Shown: one piece after another, positions 33,101 to 45,680 of the stretch
How positions within the stretch are numbered: position 1 is the first letter of the stretch
How the letters are laid out: each line of letters starts with the position of its first letter
Assembly (NCBI GenBank): GCA_030562195.1
Contig: JAUJPP010000012.1
Location: forward strand, 9,920,001 to 9,984,000
Source: Nipponacmea schrenckii
Taxonomy: Eukaryota; Mollusca; Gastropoda; Lottiidae
Direction: 5' to 3'
DNA: 64,000 nt
Notes under the pieces: model-generated
Seen by the model: only the letters and a program-made list of their open reading frames with translations
Told to the model about the DNA's origin: nothing
Database searches by the model: none
Position numbers and translations under genes: made by a program

Positions 33101-35300
33101 GCTTGGGGATAATTGGCCTATACTTCAAGGTATCTTTGGCAATAATAACATTTGACTCTTTCTTCATTGTTTTCTTATCAATTATCTGCAAGAAGCAAAA
33201 AGAAAATAAATCTTCAATTTTACTGAATTCATTCTTACAGTGTTTCTTCATCTGTGCATTGATATATGATTTACAGAGCAAAATATAAATATTGAAATTG
33301 AACATAAAGAGATATATTCAGACAACTTAACTATTTCAGTGTGTATTCTAAGTAAACATAAAATGTAGCATTTATGTTTTGGAACTTTCAGTTTAGTTTT
33401 AGGAAGCTGGAGATATCAAGTGAGGTATAACTTACAGATATTTGTAGCTTATTTCTTCTCATAAACTCCAGACAAAACTCTTTAAGTATATCAGCTGACA
33501 ATTCTTCAGCCAACACGTAATATTTCAAACAATTATTGATGTTAATGAAGGACATCAGAGCTCTTTGACATCTATAATCAAATTGAAATTTGTATCATAT
33601 GACTAAATATAATGTTATATAAGACTCAAATTTCAGACCTTCTCAGATTCTACTTTAAAACATGAATTTGATAGTTATTATTTAATACCATCATTATTTT
33701 TTTATTTCTTTATATAATAACAGTCACAGTTGTGTGATCATGAGGATGTTGATTCACATTATCATAGTCACCTTAATATTTTTCTTGCAAGCAAAGACTG
33801 CCATCCATGACACTTTAAACAGACATAAATATTGTCTGTGACAATGCTTACTGCCTACAAGTAATAACAGTCCTAACTTCTGTTAAGTAATAATTCATAA
33901 CGGAAAAATATTTATACAAGATCCTCTGAATATCTTTTATATAACCGGTAACTTGATCAACAATGTTTATTGCCAACACGCTGTGCTTGAAGTGAAAAAA
34001 AAAATTGGCAAGAAATTATGAGATAGTTAAATAAACTACAATTACCTTTTCATTAATGGAGTGATTTTGAATTCTTTGGCTAATAAATACAGATCTTTTA
34101 AAAATTCTGAACTGAAGAAGGGAGACAATTCATCTAAATAAACCCAACGAAAAAGGGCATATACTAGGTCAAAATTCTTCTCTGTAATGAAAATTTATAC
34201 ATGCTTATAATTAATTCTTTGGTTTATTAGAAAATTTCCACTAAATTGAAAAGTCTGACTTATAAATTTGTACATGTTGATGAGATACTACTATTTTCTG
34301 CATCACTGGAGAATAAAGTTCGAAGTGTTTTAGATGAATACTGATACTGATATTAGCTATGTAGTGACATAATTTTAATTTCATCCAGTAATATGGCCAT
34401 GTAATACCAAATAAAATTTGTTAGATAATATATCAAATTACCTGAGAGATCAAGTTGATCAGTATAATCAAAATCAGATGTTCCCCAATATTTACTTCTA
34501 CTCGCCAGAATAAATTTATGGGCATACAGATTCTTTCCATTCTCTAACAAAACTGTTATATCACTGAAATAAAATTCCAATCAATAGAAAGCAAGTATAT
34601 ATATCATCCATGGGATTCCCAAAGAGTTTGGCCTAAATTTGACCTATACCATCCTAAATGTAGAAAATATGGCCATCCTCAGCAAAAAAAACAAAACAAA
34701 ACAAAAAACATAAATATGAGGAATACTATCAAATCATACATTCTACAGACATCATTCATCTATTAGAGGCGATAGTAAATAAAAAATAAAGTGTACAATT
34801 ACTCACCTGTAAAGTTTTTTATCAAATAATTCTGATGCCATCTTGATCAAAACATTTGAGAATCTTGAAGCCATATCTTTCTCATTTATTTTAGATCCAA
34901 GTAAAGATATCTTTAGTTTGGCATCATTGACTATTGGTTTAGTAATTGGCTCTGGTAGTTGAATATTCTGCTTTAAGAAAGCTTCAGTTGACGGTATCAT
35001 CATGTCAATAAACTCACAGGCTGTTTCCAACCTTCGACCACATTTACGACATATTCCTGCATTCATCTTCAATAAATTCTCAACCCTAATATCAAACTCA
35101 TTACCACCTATCCGATAAACTTGTTCTAATTTGGGCCTCAATTTCTGTTCCATACAACTCTTTCCATTTATTCGTTTCAATCTTCTGCCATCATAGGTAG
35201 TTTGTAAACAACAGAAACAACCAATCTGGGTAAAAGGTGTTGTTTTCACCACATCAGCTTCATCTTCTGCTTTTACTGGTTCAGTGTCTGATTCAGACAT
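30194..35300 (-). CDS. ZAD-like/BTB/C2H2 zinc-finger transcription factor, paralogue B
   Basis: Six minus-strand coding exons: 35300-34807, 34563-34442, 34181-34046, 33571-33436, 33185-31388, 31107-30194; 1,199 residues. Exons 2, 3 and 4 have exactly the same lengths (122, 136, 136 nt) and phases as in paralogue A. The N-terminal domain has CFCC and CRKC, and an acidic leader DTEPVKAEDEAD. BTB halves read SDITVLLENG...HKFILASRSKYW and ALFRWVYLDEL. An acidic run (about residues 432-460) is followed by the basic RRKSPRKKK, a likely nuclear signal. Twelve fingers (about 525-890) and six more follow, then a His/Pro/Gln tail ending GVEINQAVSFIELGTYHQL. The isolated N-terminal finger of paralogue A is absent. 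Expected to bind DNA and multimerise through BTB; targets unknown. Confidence 0.88.
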
Positions 35301-36004
35301 CTTTACTTAGGCAACTACAAAGCAAATTTGCCACCAATGGTTACACATTATTAAAAGTTGTTTAAGCCATAATTTAGATAATGGCTCAGATCAAGAGCAA
35401 TGCCAGTCAATAAATCATTTCAGTATATGTAAACAACTGCCTGCTGTATAAGCCTGCAAGTCACAGAGATGTACAATTTTGTATGTATTGTCTACAACTT
35501 AAAAAATTAGATGAATTGAATTGGTGTAATTAGCTCTAGAGAGAAGCATCATAGTAACATAATTATGACAACTGATTCCCAATAAGGCCATGTCACTTTG
35601 GGCCTTTACTAACATTAGAGGCATTACATGACTGTGACAAAAAAATCTACGGCAAAGATATATCAAAGGCTGCAAGTAGGCCTACTGAATTGTTTCTGTC
35701 TGTTGAAATTGTCATTGAGAAAATACATGGACATTGTCGACATTAAACATTTTTTGTTAATAGATCTAATCATGCATTTTCATATTATATTACTTACAGT
35801 AGCTTGCAGTCCAAGTTAAAAATGTTTCGAGCTTTTGTATACTATAATACGAACAAAATCAGATTTAATCTTGTAGCATTATGTCAGTCTTAGCTTCAAA
35901 TACAATCGGTAAGTCTAGTTAATTTGTTTGGCAGCCATTTTTCATACAATTTGATCATGTGACACTCTATTTTTAGATTACATATTGAAGTTAACTTCTC
36001 TTTC
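35301..36004 (-). promoter_or_regulatory. Candidate 5' region of paralogue B
   Basis: An acceptor-like TTTGCTTTGTAG lies just before the ATG, suggesting a 5'UTR exon upstream. On the minus strand GTCACATGATC (35,953-35,963) is followed by ATGGCTGCC (35,930-35,938), echoing the GATCACGTGAC / ATGGCCG pair upstream of paralogue A. No transcript evidence; the rest of the interval shows nothing else. Confidence 0.25.
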
Positions 36005-37229
36005 GAGAATCAACAATTTGTATTTGAATGATTTTTCATATTGACCGAATATAGTCCGAAATACATAGCACAAAAATTTCTTTCGAATATTGCTTCAGAG
36101 TTCAGATGATAACTTTTTGCCACAGGACAATTTCGGTCTAAGCTTAATTTGATGATGGAAGGGTTAATTTATAAATGAAAGCAAAACTAAACTACAAAAA
36201 ATATTATGAAAATTTAACATTGGTCTGTAAAATAACCTTTAAAATGACCTTGAAGAAAACGTGATAACTTAAATCCGTTCACAGAGACTTTTTATTGTTT
36301 GACATGATGGTAATTTAATTGATTTATATAAAAGAATAGTATAATGGCCATAGCATTTTTTGAACTTTCTCACAAGGCCCTTCTTAGTAGGGAATATTAA
36401 AGTGTTATTGCCTCAACAAACTTTGATGTTTTTTTTTTATAATTGAATTGGAATATCTGCCTTAAAACAATACTCTTAGTCTTAGAATTGCCCTTTTAAG
36501 TCAACATTGAATCATATTTCGCTATCAAATAATTTCCTCTTATGAAGACATCAACAGCAAAGACTTTTTACATTTTCAGACTACTATTTCTTTTTTAGTC
36601 TACCATTTGTCTTAAAATAATGGGGAAAAAAACCTTGCTTTCCTTGACTCAAACACATAATATAAAATATGTTGTATTTTCTTTTAAGGTCATTGAAGAA
36701 GCCTATGCATCTTTAACTCATTGTTTGTTGTAAGTTTTTTGTTACCTTTCATTTTCATTATAAATGAATCACAATCTATTTACAGTTTATGTGAAATTTA
36801 CGTTAAAACTCCTTCATGCAATGAATATGAATACCTTTATATTAATCCTTTGGGTGGAAACTTTGCTATTAAAAAAAAATGAAAAGTTATTTTAAGAAAA
36901 TCAAATCTTAGTAAATAGGGAAGAATTGTAACAACCTTTATGAATACATAATAATGAAAGGCGTTTACACCAGTAAAGATACACATGGATTAAAATATAA
37001 CTTGAATAGTAAATGTTACCAAGTCATGTCTTTTTGAATATAATCCGTTTTCAGTTTTTTCAATATGTCAGTATTTGAGGTCTGGCTGATTTTTCACAAT
37101 CTTGTAAAGCAAACTATTTTTTACATTTAAATTTTCACAAATTTGAGAAAAAATGTTTTAACTTGAAAAATAAGATAAATACCTCTTGAATGAGTGAGAA
37201 TGCCTGCAACATTCACTACAACAGAGCTG

Positions 37230-38400
37230 AAACTGAATACATTTATGCACTGCATCTTTTTTTAGTTAGCAGAGATCAAACAGAATACATTTAGGCATAT
37301 GATCTTTAAGCTAGCAGAGCTCATACTTAATACATTTAGGCACATGATCTTTAAAGTGGACCAGGCTTTATTTGTTTCGGACAATCATCCGACAGCCTCA
37401 AACACATGAAATCTTTTGGTTAGCTAATCAGAAATAGGCTACAGAGCTTACCTATGAAATTTGAGCCTTCAAATCCATTTGTATCCATAATTATCCGTGT
37501 TTGAAAATTCATAATGACTTAAGAAATTACGAACGTCCCGCCATATTGGAAAACGGTTCGTCTTGATAATCAAAGAGTTATCCTTCCCGTCGTGCAATAG
37601 CGGTCATCTATATAAACAGACTACAACGCATTTTAATGTAGACTTTGTCAACAGGACACACAATGATGCTTGAAAGCTACACAGGCTAAACGACTTAAAA
37701 ATTTAGTTACATGGATCTTTAAGCTTTAGCAAATGCTCAAACTTAATATCATTTAGGTACATGATCTTTAATCTTAGACATGCTCATACTTAATACATTT
37801 AGGCACATGATCTTTAAGCTATAGCAGTGCTCATGCTTAATACATTTAGGTACATGATCTTTAAGTTAGCAGTGCTCATACTTAATACATTTAGGCACAT
37901 GATCTTTAAGTTAGCAGTGCTCATACTTAATACATTTAGGCACATGATCTTTAAGCTTTCAAAGCTCAAACTTAATACATTTAGGTACATGATCTTTAAT
38001 CTTACACAGCTCAAACTTAATACATTTAGGCACATGATCTTTAAGCATACACAGCTCAAGTTTAATACATTTAGGTACATGATCTTTAAGCATACACAGC
38101 TCAAGTTTAATACATTTAGGTACATGATCTTTAAGCTAGCAGAGCTCAAATTAAATCATTTAGGCACATGATCTTTAAGCTAGCACAGCTCAAACTTAAT
38201 ACATTTAGGCACATGATCATTAAGCTTACACAGCTCAGACTTAATACATTTAGGTACATGATCTTTAATCTACCAGACCTACAACTAAAACATTTCTGCT
38301 CATGATCTTTAGTTAGCAGAGCTCAAACTTAATTCATTTAGGCATATGATTTTTAAGGTAGCAGAGCTCAAACATTATTTATTTGGGCTCATAATGTTTA
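37230..38400 (+). repeat. 45-bp tandem satellite, copy 1
   Basis: The unit is about 45 bp, built on CATGATCTTTAAG, a variable AGCAGTGCTCA/ACAGCTCAA part and CTTAATACATTTAGG, about 20 units including degenerate ones. Because 45 is a multiple of three, it yields open frames on both strands (15-residue periodic peptides), which are not evidence of coding. It is interrupted at about 37,354-37,705. Confidence 0.85.
37354..37705. mobile_element. Insertion of about 350 bp in the copy-1 satellite
   Basis: Unrelated, more GC-rich sequence (from GTGGACCAGGCTTTATTTG to about GCTACACAGGCTAAACGAC) splits the 45-bp array in copy 1 and is absent from copy 2. The family is not recognised. It includes CCGCCATATTGGAAAACGG and an AGCGGTCATC segment; terminal repeats were not clear. 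Confidence 0.45.
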
Positions 38401-39773
38401 AGATAGTAGGTTAAAGAATAACCATGGATACATGGCGAGCCAACAGAAGAGTCATTGATCTATTGATGTGTTATGATATGCCAAAGGTATTGCAAAATAC
38501 ATTGCATCACTGGCAATACTGGCCAAGGTACTTTTTTTACTTTAAGCCACACAGCCATTTTTCACTCTTGTTCAACTTGATATACATTTTGTAAAATATA
38601 ATCAGAAATTCAATCAATATGTTAGAATAGGAATCTGAGACAATGCCTTCTAATGTGCTTTCAGATTAATAAGCGAATGTTCTAGTCTAAGAAATGTGTT
38701 GGTTATGTCTGTGTCATGTCTGACAGCTGTTGTCTTAATGACTTGTCAGGATGTTTAAGTATCTGGGAATTTGTTAGCGTTTGGTAATCTCTCCAGTTTT
38801 AAGATGAAATGATCCAGACACAAGATAACACTATCTGACAGTAAGGATGTGGTTAAATCATCAAAGATTCTTGACGCTACGTCATTATTAGATTGACAGC
38901 TTATCATAATTGCTATCTTTGAATTACAAAACATTTCACATACCTTTTCTTACCTTTAGTTAATATATTTTAGATTCTAATTATTTATTAAATATTGAGG
39001 TGGTTTGAGGATGGAATTGTGACCAATCTTTCTAGCCCTTTTCTGCTCTAATGTGTCACCTTAAACCTAACATAAGACTTGTGCTCTTAACAGAAGACCT
39101 CAAATACGGCACAGCACCTCTGCTTTCACACTCTAGGCCTGAAAATATATATCCTAACAATACCTGTACTGTTAGTAGACATTTTCTCTGTCAGAAGCAG
39201 AAGACCTCTACTTTGGCAGATAACCACTCCTCTGAGATGATATTCATAAAGTATATATTGATCTAAAAGAGTAATTGTGGCTAGTAGAAATGCTCCATAG
39301 ATTCCTGTGGCTGTTCATCAGATACACTGTAAAATAACCAGTGTGGTTAAGGCACTTAATTTGATTTAGATGTAAAGAATATTGTTAAGACAGCTGGGTG
39401 AAGTGTATTGCACTGTTTGTTTTGTGGATTGCATCATAAATATATCCAGATGTTATGCTATTGTTAGACATTTCTGTCATAATTCATCAGATGTAGATTC
39501 TTTTTGCATAATCATCAAGGTGATTCATCTGACAAAATCTGTTAATATAGAGCTTGCTAGGTGTTGAAAAAATTCTGTAATTTATCCCTACAGTGTTTGA
39601 ATGTGAAAACCTTTATGCAATAGTGTTGCATGAGATAAGCATTTTTTGTTTTAACACATACATTAACGTTTATACTTCAAGATACAATTAGGAATAAGAA
39701 AATGTATAATATTTAAAGCGACTTGTGTAAATCTGTTCTTTAATACCTATGCCTTTGTATACAGGATGAGAAC

Positions 39774-39990
39774 TGTGGTGGCTCAGTGAGTTTTTTGCTA
39801 GCTCCTTTACCAATTCCAGGGTTCAAACCCTGCATTGGTTTATACTTTACTTTTCCAAACTCGTTTCCCTGTCAGTGATGAGAATCAGAGGGAAAGAAAG
39901 GGAAAAAAAGTCTAGCATGCTGTTCACATTGGACAATAAACTGAGGTCCTAAATGCTACCTAGGTTTTGCATGTTGTCAATATCCCAGAA
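39774..39990 (+). repeat. tRNA-derived SINE (in duplication copy 1)
   Basis: Internal RNA polymerase III boxes are intact: box A TGGCTCAGTGAG (39779-39790) and box B GGTTCAAACCC (39820-39830). Then come CTGTCAGTGATGAGAATCAG and CAATAAACTGAGGTCCTAA, the diverged body of the same family as at 58.7 kb. The tRNA-like head does not fold as a complete tRNA. Confidence 0.65.
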
Positions 39991-42244
39991 AAAATAGAAT
40001 CTCATTAACATTGTCCTGAGAAAAACTTTCCTCATTTTGCACTGCATGGCATTGCTCCTTTTTATTATCCAAAACAGGTGAAGCAAGGTAAAAACATGAA
40101 ACTTGTATGGTGTACATGTGTATGAATCTAAATTTATACCTGTCAAGAGACACTTACAATCTTGATTACAACAGACTTACATATAATACAATTTATTTTA
40201 TCTCTTGATTTAAACATCAGGTTGCATTTGGCAAGAAGACTTCTTGTTTTTATTGAAAAACAGATAAATATTTTGAACCCAGAAATGATAAGAAAGTGTG
40301 TTTTCAGTTTATTTTGATAAAAATTACCTTCAAGGGTGTAATTTTGAATTAAAGTCATATTTTCTGAAAATGATTTACACCAACATTACTATTGTAAATA
40401 TTGACCCTGAAACCAGTTAAATCCAGTAGGATACCAAAGTAGCCACTATAGGAATTGGCAAAAACTTGGCACCAAGGAGAAGTCACTTAAAATTTAAAAA
40501 AAAAAAAATGTCATACGTCTAAATAACTATAGCTTCATTTGCTTTTAAGGGTACCATGAGCCAATTTGAAATTTTAAGAGGACATCTATCTTTTTGGCTA
40601 TGGTACATATGTGTTTGTATCTGTTCTAATTTTTTAATTCATATAAATTTGAGGTCAATATACCTTGAAAGTTAAATGTTGAAGCAATTGTAGACTGTTG
40701 GATTATCCCTCTGATATTCAAGATGGCAAATCAATTTGAAAACATTTCCATGTTGATAAGATAAGGTTACTATTTACAGCAAATTATCTTTGAAAAAAAT
40801 ATCTTGAAAATTATCAAATGACTCTGACACCTTGCAATTACCGTTTTAAATTTGACTTCTGTACATTAGTTAATGGTGCAGCTGTTTCCTTCATGTTGAC
40901 GTTTCCTGGCTTAAACCAACCTTAAAAAATCATAGGATTTGAAATCTGATGTGCAGTTAATTAAAGTTTCAACTTTGGCTCATTTCATTTAATTACCCTA
41001 GCTTAAACCTTCATTTTCTAAAAAATGCTCTGCTGTGTTGTGTGTCTGAATAAAAGTGGCGCCACCATCACATGAAAGGGAAGAAATTGAAAGTGATATT
41101 CGGGTATTAAGCAAAAAGTACATTCAATGAGGTCCTATTCATCAAATGAAATATACTAGAGTTTTAGTTATTCTAAGGAGATATTTTATTACCACACTTA
41201 AATGAAATATTATTCAAAAGACTTTTGATATATTTGCTGGAAAAGCAGTTTGGAAATCAACATATATCAACCTCTAAAGATTAAACTTAAAATATCCTAT
41301 TTTCACAAATATAGATCAATACAAGATGCTTTGAATGGCTGGTATGTCAGGCACAGCAAGTGCATTCTAATATGTTTCTGAGAAATGTTATATTATTTCT
41401 ACCAAGGTTCTAAAACAAACTCATTGATTATCAAAAATATAATCTGAAATGTGTACAGACAGGGTACAAACAAAATTTAATGCAAACACAATTTTATTCA
41501 ACAGGAATCTTGAGCAGTGCTAACCAGAAGTGCATTCAGTGTTTTTCTGGTGTAGACACTATAAAGGTCATAAGATGATATTAAGTATTTTTTTAGATCT
41601 GGGAATAAAAAAAATACCCACTTCCTGTTCTAATATAGAGCATGTTATTTTAACATTGATATTATTTAGATTTCTTCAAGATATTTGAGGGGAAAAAGCT
41701 ATATTTATAATCTTACTTAGCTACCTGGGGCAATATGATTGGCTCAAATTTGAAAGAAGTTCAATTTTTGTACTTCTGATTTGATTTTGCTGAACTAAGG
41801 TTTAAAATTGAAGTGGAAATAATCAAAAATTGTTCACATGCCCTAGAAAAGTTTAAATTTGAAAAAAAAATTATCATTCGATTCCTTTTTGTAATTTGTA
41901 ATTATATTTCCTAATAGTCTATATACATTGGACAATATTTATATATTAGTATACATAATAATATATATTCTCAGTATGCATCAAATAATATATGTATTTT
42001 AATGTGCAGTGGTTTGTAGATATATGAAGTAACCACCACATGTTATGATAGCAACTCATTATTTTCTATTAAATATTTAGATAGTAGTTGAAGCCTCTCA
42101 GCATGGGCGATACTTATATCTCAAATATATTTTTGTTTTTTCAAGTAGAAATGTGGGTATTTGTCAATTGAAATACTTGCAGAAAAAGAAAATGGAGCCT
42201 TTCTTTTGAAGTGTAAATAATTTGCAGATGTGAAAGTTCATTCT

Positions 42245-43622
42245 TTAATAACCTAAAAGGTTCCCACAAGTGTGCTTTCTACTGGAGATAAACAGAATAC
42301 TTAATTTATGGATATAACGCTGATAGTATTAATTTAGAGCCACAATGGAAAGGACGATATTATGTTCAATATTCCCAGAAGTTATGGATACTGTTATGTT
42401 TTGTTTACAATTAAACATGTTAACACATCAATAAAAGTAAAAGATACACTTGGAGTGATCTATAGGAATATGAACTGAAATGTGCCAAATAAACTGACTA
42501 ATCAACATCGACCATTCCATCCTCCTTATTTAATTAAGTCCTTAATTGGTTACCTGTCTACATGGTTGATTACATTATCAATTGTTTTTTCTATGTGTAT
42601 ATATGTATATATGATTGTCTTTTGCCATATTGATTGACATTCCACATTTTATCTCTATATATAAGAACAAAATTAGCATGAGTCTTTAGATTACACCTGA
42701 TGAAGGTCAGTGCATGACCGAAATTGCAATTGTGTTGTTTGAGGAGTATTTTTTGTTTTCATTTTTTGTTATTTCTTTGTTATTGTAAGTTTATTTTTTT
42801 ATTTTTTAACACAAATAAATATTTGTGTTTCTATTTGGCACATTATATTCTCTTTACCATCCCCACTAATCCGTTATACGTTTTCGTTAGTTTGTTTTTC
42901 CCCCCTTTTTTTGTTTTCCCTCCATATTTTACGTTTTATCTGCAATCATGAGTAGCTATGGCAATGGCAATTCCTATTGGTCACACCCCCACTATTGGCA
43001 GCAATCTCAAACCCAGCGTCCGCGTCCTCGGTTCAACCAGCATTTAAATAGGCCCAACCCTTATTTCTGGCATGAAACTGTCCCTCGTCAAAGATCACAG
43101 CACAACAGAGGTCAATACTATGGATATGAAAACCGTCATTACCACAGACAGAACAACAGATCTTTTAATCCTAATCGCAAAAACTGGCATAACCGCAATA
43201 CCCGTAGGAATCAGTCTCAGAACCATAATCGTCCTAATAACCGCCCATCTGGATTGTCAGAAACGTCTGCTGCTTCGATTAGGATGTTCTATCAACTTTT
43301 ACAGTGCCTTCATCATATCAATGCTGTTTCTAAACAATTAGATGGTTCACTTAGTCTTGGCCTTTCGAAAAAGGTTTCTCACTTGAATGAATTCATTCAC
43401 CCTGCACTTAAAAATACCATCATAACTTCGGCAATAGAAACAATTAACAAAACTTGGGCAACAAGTATTCTTTCGGCTCTGAAAAATCACTACAATTCCA
43501 TGGTTAAAATTAAAACAGACTTGATTAATTCTCAATCTTTCACGGACGCACAAATTGATTCTTACTCGTCTGAAGCTATAAATTGGGCTAGAAAAGTTTA
43601 CAAATCTCGTTTACAAAATACT
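42245..43622 (+). mobile_element. Spacer between the duplication copies, with truncated Penelope-like fragment
   Basis: This 1.38-kb single-copy stretch separates the two duplicate copies. From about 42.69 kb it has the CCTGATGAAGG...GACCGAAA motif common at the ends of Penelope-like retroelements, then a T-rich leader and an ORF from 42,948 that runs to the right edge. No reverse transcriptase or GIY-YIG domain is present, so only a 5' part is left. Assignment to Penelope is inferred from the motif. Confidence 0.4.
42697..42723 (+). ncRNA. Hammerhead-ribozyme-like core motif
   Basis: CTGATGA (42697-42703), an extra A, a perfect 5-bp stem GGTCA/TGACC with loop GTGCA, then GAAA (42720-42723): the conserved core of a hammerhead ribozyme apart from the extra A. 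Stems I and III are not obvious, so activity is doubtful. Confidence 0.35.
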
Positions 43623-43649
43623 GAGAATCAACAATTTGTATTTGAATGA
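42948..43649 (+). CDS. Asn/Arg/Gln-rich ORF, probably retroelement ORF1 fragment
   Basis: A 233-residue frame. Residues 1-105 are low-complexity and rich in Asn, Arg, Gln, His and Tyr (SSYGNGNSYW, NRNTRRNQSQNHNRPNNRPS), like RNA-binding or nucleocapsid-type proteins. Residues 110-225 look helical and folded (IRMFYQLLQCLHHINAVSKQ, EAINWARKVYKSRL). The last eight codons (ENQQFVFE, then TGA) are not its own: they come from the first bases of duplication copy 2 and also occur at 36,005. The true C-terminus is therefore lost. The hammerhead-like motif 230 bp upstream suggests ORF1 of a Penelope-like element. I recognise no domain; a host gene fragment is a weaker alternative. Confidence 0.45.
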   Translation: MSSYGNGNSYWSHPHYWQQSQTQRPRPRFNQHLNRPNPYFWHETVPRQRSQHNRGQYYGYENRHYHRQNNRSFNPNRKNWHNRNTRRNQSQNHNRPNNRPSGLSETSAASIRMFYQLLQCLHHINAVSKQLDGSLSLGLSKKVSHLNEFIHPALKNTIITSAIETINKTWATSILSALKNHYNSMVKIKTDLINSQSFTDAQIDSYSSEAINWARKVYKSRLQNTENQQFVFE

Positions 43650-44839
43650 TTTTTCATATTGACCGAATATAGTCCGAAATACATAGCACAAAAATTTCTT
43701 TCGAATATTGCTTCAGAGTTCAGATGATAACTTTTTGCCACAGGACAATTTCGGTCTAAGCTTAATTTGATGATGGAAGGGTTAATTTATAAATGAAAGC
43801 AAAACTAAACTACAAAAAATATTATGAAAATTTAACATTGGTCTGTAAAATAACCTTTAAAATGACCTTGAAGAAAACGTGATAATTTAAATCCGTTCAC
43901 AGAGACTTTTTATTGTTTGACATGATGGTAATTTAATTGATTTATATAAAAGAATAGTATAATGGCCATAGCATTTTTTGAACTTTCTCACAAGGCCCTT
44001 CTTAGTAGGGAATATTAAAGTGTTATTGCCTCAACAAACTTTGATGTTTTTTTTTTATAATTGAATTGGAATATCTGCCTTAAAACAATACTCTTAGTCT
44101 TAAAATTGCCCTTTTAAGTCAACATTGAATCATATTTCGCTATCAAATAATTTCCTCTTATGAAGACATCAACAGCAAAGACTTTTTACATTTTCAGACT
44201 ACTATTTCTTTTTTTAGTCTACCATTTGTCTTAAAATAATGGGGAAAAAAACCTTGCTTTCCTTGACTCAAACACATAATATAAAATATGTTGTATTTTC
44301 TTTTAAGGTCATTGAAGAAGCCTATGCATCTTTAACTCATTGTTTGTTGTAAGTTTTTTGTTACCTTTCATTTTCATTATAAATGAATCACAATCTATTT
44401 ACAGTTTATGTGAAATTTACGTTAAAACTCCTTCATGCAATGAATATGAATACCTTTATATTAATCCTTTGGGTGGAAACTTTGCTATTAAAAAAAAATG
44501 AAAAGTTATTTTAAGAAAATCAAATCTTAGTAAATAGGGAAGAATTGTAACAACCTTTACTGAATACATAATAATGAAAGGCGTTTACACCAGTAAAGAT
44601 ACACATGGATTAAAATATAACTTGAATAGTAAATGTTACCAAGTCATGTCTTTTTGAATATAATCCGTTTTCAGTTTTTTCAATATGTCAGTATTTGAGG
44701 TCTGGCTGATTTTTCACAATCTTGTAAAGCAAACTATTTTTTACATTTAAATTTTCACAAATTTGAGAAAAAATGTTTTAACTTGAAAAATAAGATAAAT
44801 ACCTCTTGAATGAGTGAGAATGCCTGCAACATTCACTAC

Positions 44840-45680
44840 AACAGAGCTGAAACTGAATACATTTATGCACATCATCTTTTTTTAGTTAGCAGAGATCAAA
44901 CAGAATACATTTAGGCATATGATCTTTAAGTTAGCAGTGCTCATACTTAATACATTTAGGTACATGATCTTTAAGTTAGCAGTGCTCATACTTAATACAT
45001 TTAGGTACATGATCTTTAAGTTAGCAGTGCTCATACTTAATACATTTAGGCACATGATCTTTAAGTTAGCAGTGCTCATACTTAATAGATTTAGGCACAT
45101 GATCTTTAATCTAGCTCAGCTCAAACTTAATACATTTAGGTACATGATCTTTAAGTTAGCAGTGCTCATACTTAATACATTTAGGGACATGATCTTTAAG
45201 TTAGCAGTGCTCATACTTAATACATGATCTTTAAGCATACACAGCTCAAGCTTAATACATTTAGTTACATGATCTTTAAGCTTTCAAAGCTCAAACTTAA
45301 TATATTTAGGTACATGATCTTTAATCTTACACAGCTCAAACTTAATACATTTAGGCACATGATCTTTAAGCATACACAGCTCAAGTTTAATACATTTAGG
45401 TACATGATCTTTAAGCTAGCAGAGCTCAAATTAAATCATTTAGGCACATGATCTAGCTAGCATAGCTAAAACTTAATACATTTAGGCACATGATCATTAA
45501 GCTTACACAGCTCAGACTAAATACATTTAGGTACACGATCTTTAATCTACCAGACCTAAAACTAAAACATTTCTGCTCATGATCTTTAGTTAGCAGAGCT
45601 CAAACTTAATTCATTTAGGCATATGATTTTTAAGGTAGCAGAGCTCAAACATTATTTATTTGGGCTCATAATGTTTAAGA
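44840..45680 (+). repeat. 45-bp tandem satellite, copy 2
   Basis: Same unit as in copy 1 (CATGATCTTTAAG...TAATACATTTAGG). Here it is uninterrupted, but some units are rearranged, including a shortened one near 45,220. The order of variant units differs from copy 1, so the arrays have evolved since the duplication. Confidence 0.85.

Larger units (their letters stand above)
36005..42244. repeat. Segmental duplication, copy 1 (6.24 kb)
   Basis: From GAGAATCAACAATTTGTATT to GATGTGAAAGTTCATTCT this segment reappears almost base for base at 43,623-49,342 in the same orientation. Differences are scattered single bases, one insertion in copy 1 (about 37,354-37,705) and one 175-bp stretch missing from copy 2 (about 38,980-39,155 here). 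It contains a 45-bp satellite and a SINE. No gene was recognised: the short open frames shared by both copies have no coding character. Confidence 0.9.

Noticed and set aside
37814..38171. Open frames on both strands of the 45-bp satellite, and the same at 44,882-45,451
   Set aside because: The unit length is a multiple of three, so periodic 15-residue peptides appear automatically. There are no start context, splice sites or flanking coding sequence.
39774..39850. Possible tRNA genes at the box A/box B sites (also 46.9 and 58.7 kb)
   Set aside because: The stems of a cloverleaf do not form and the sequences continue into a shared SINE body, so they are tRNA-derived repeats.
39382..40358. 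Short frames repeated in both duplication copies (for example 39,382-39,567 and 46,487-46,672)
   Set aside because: Their conservation only reflects the recent duplication; composition is not protein-like.
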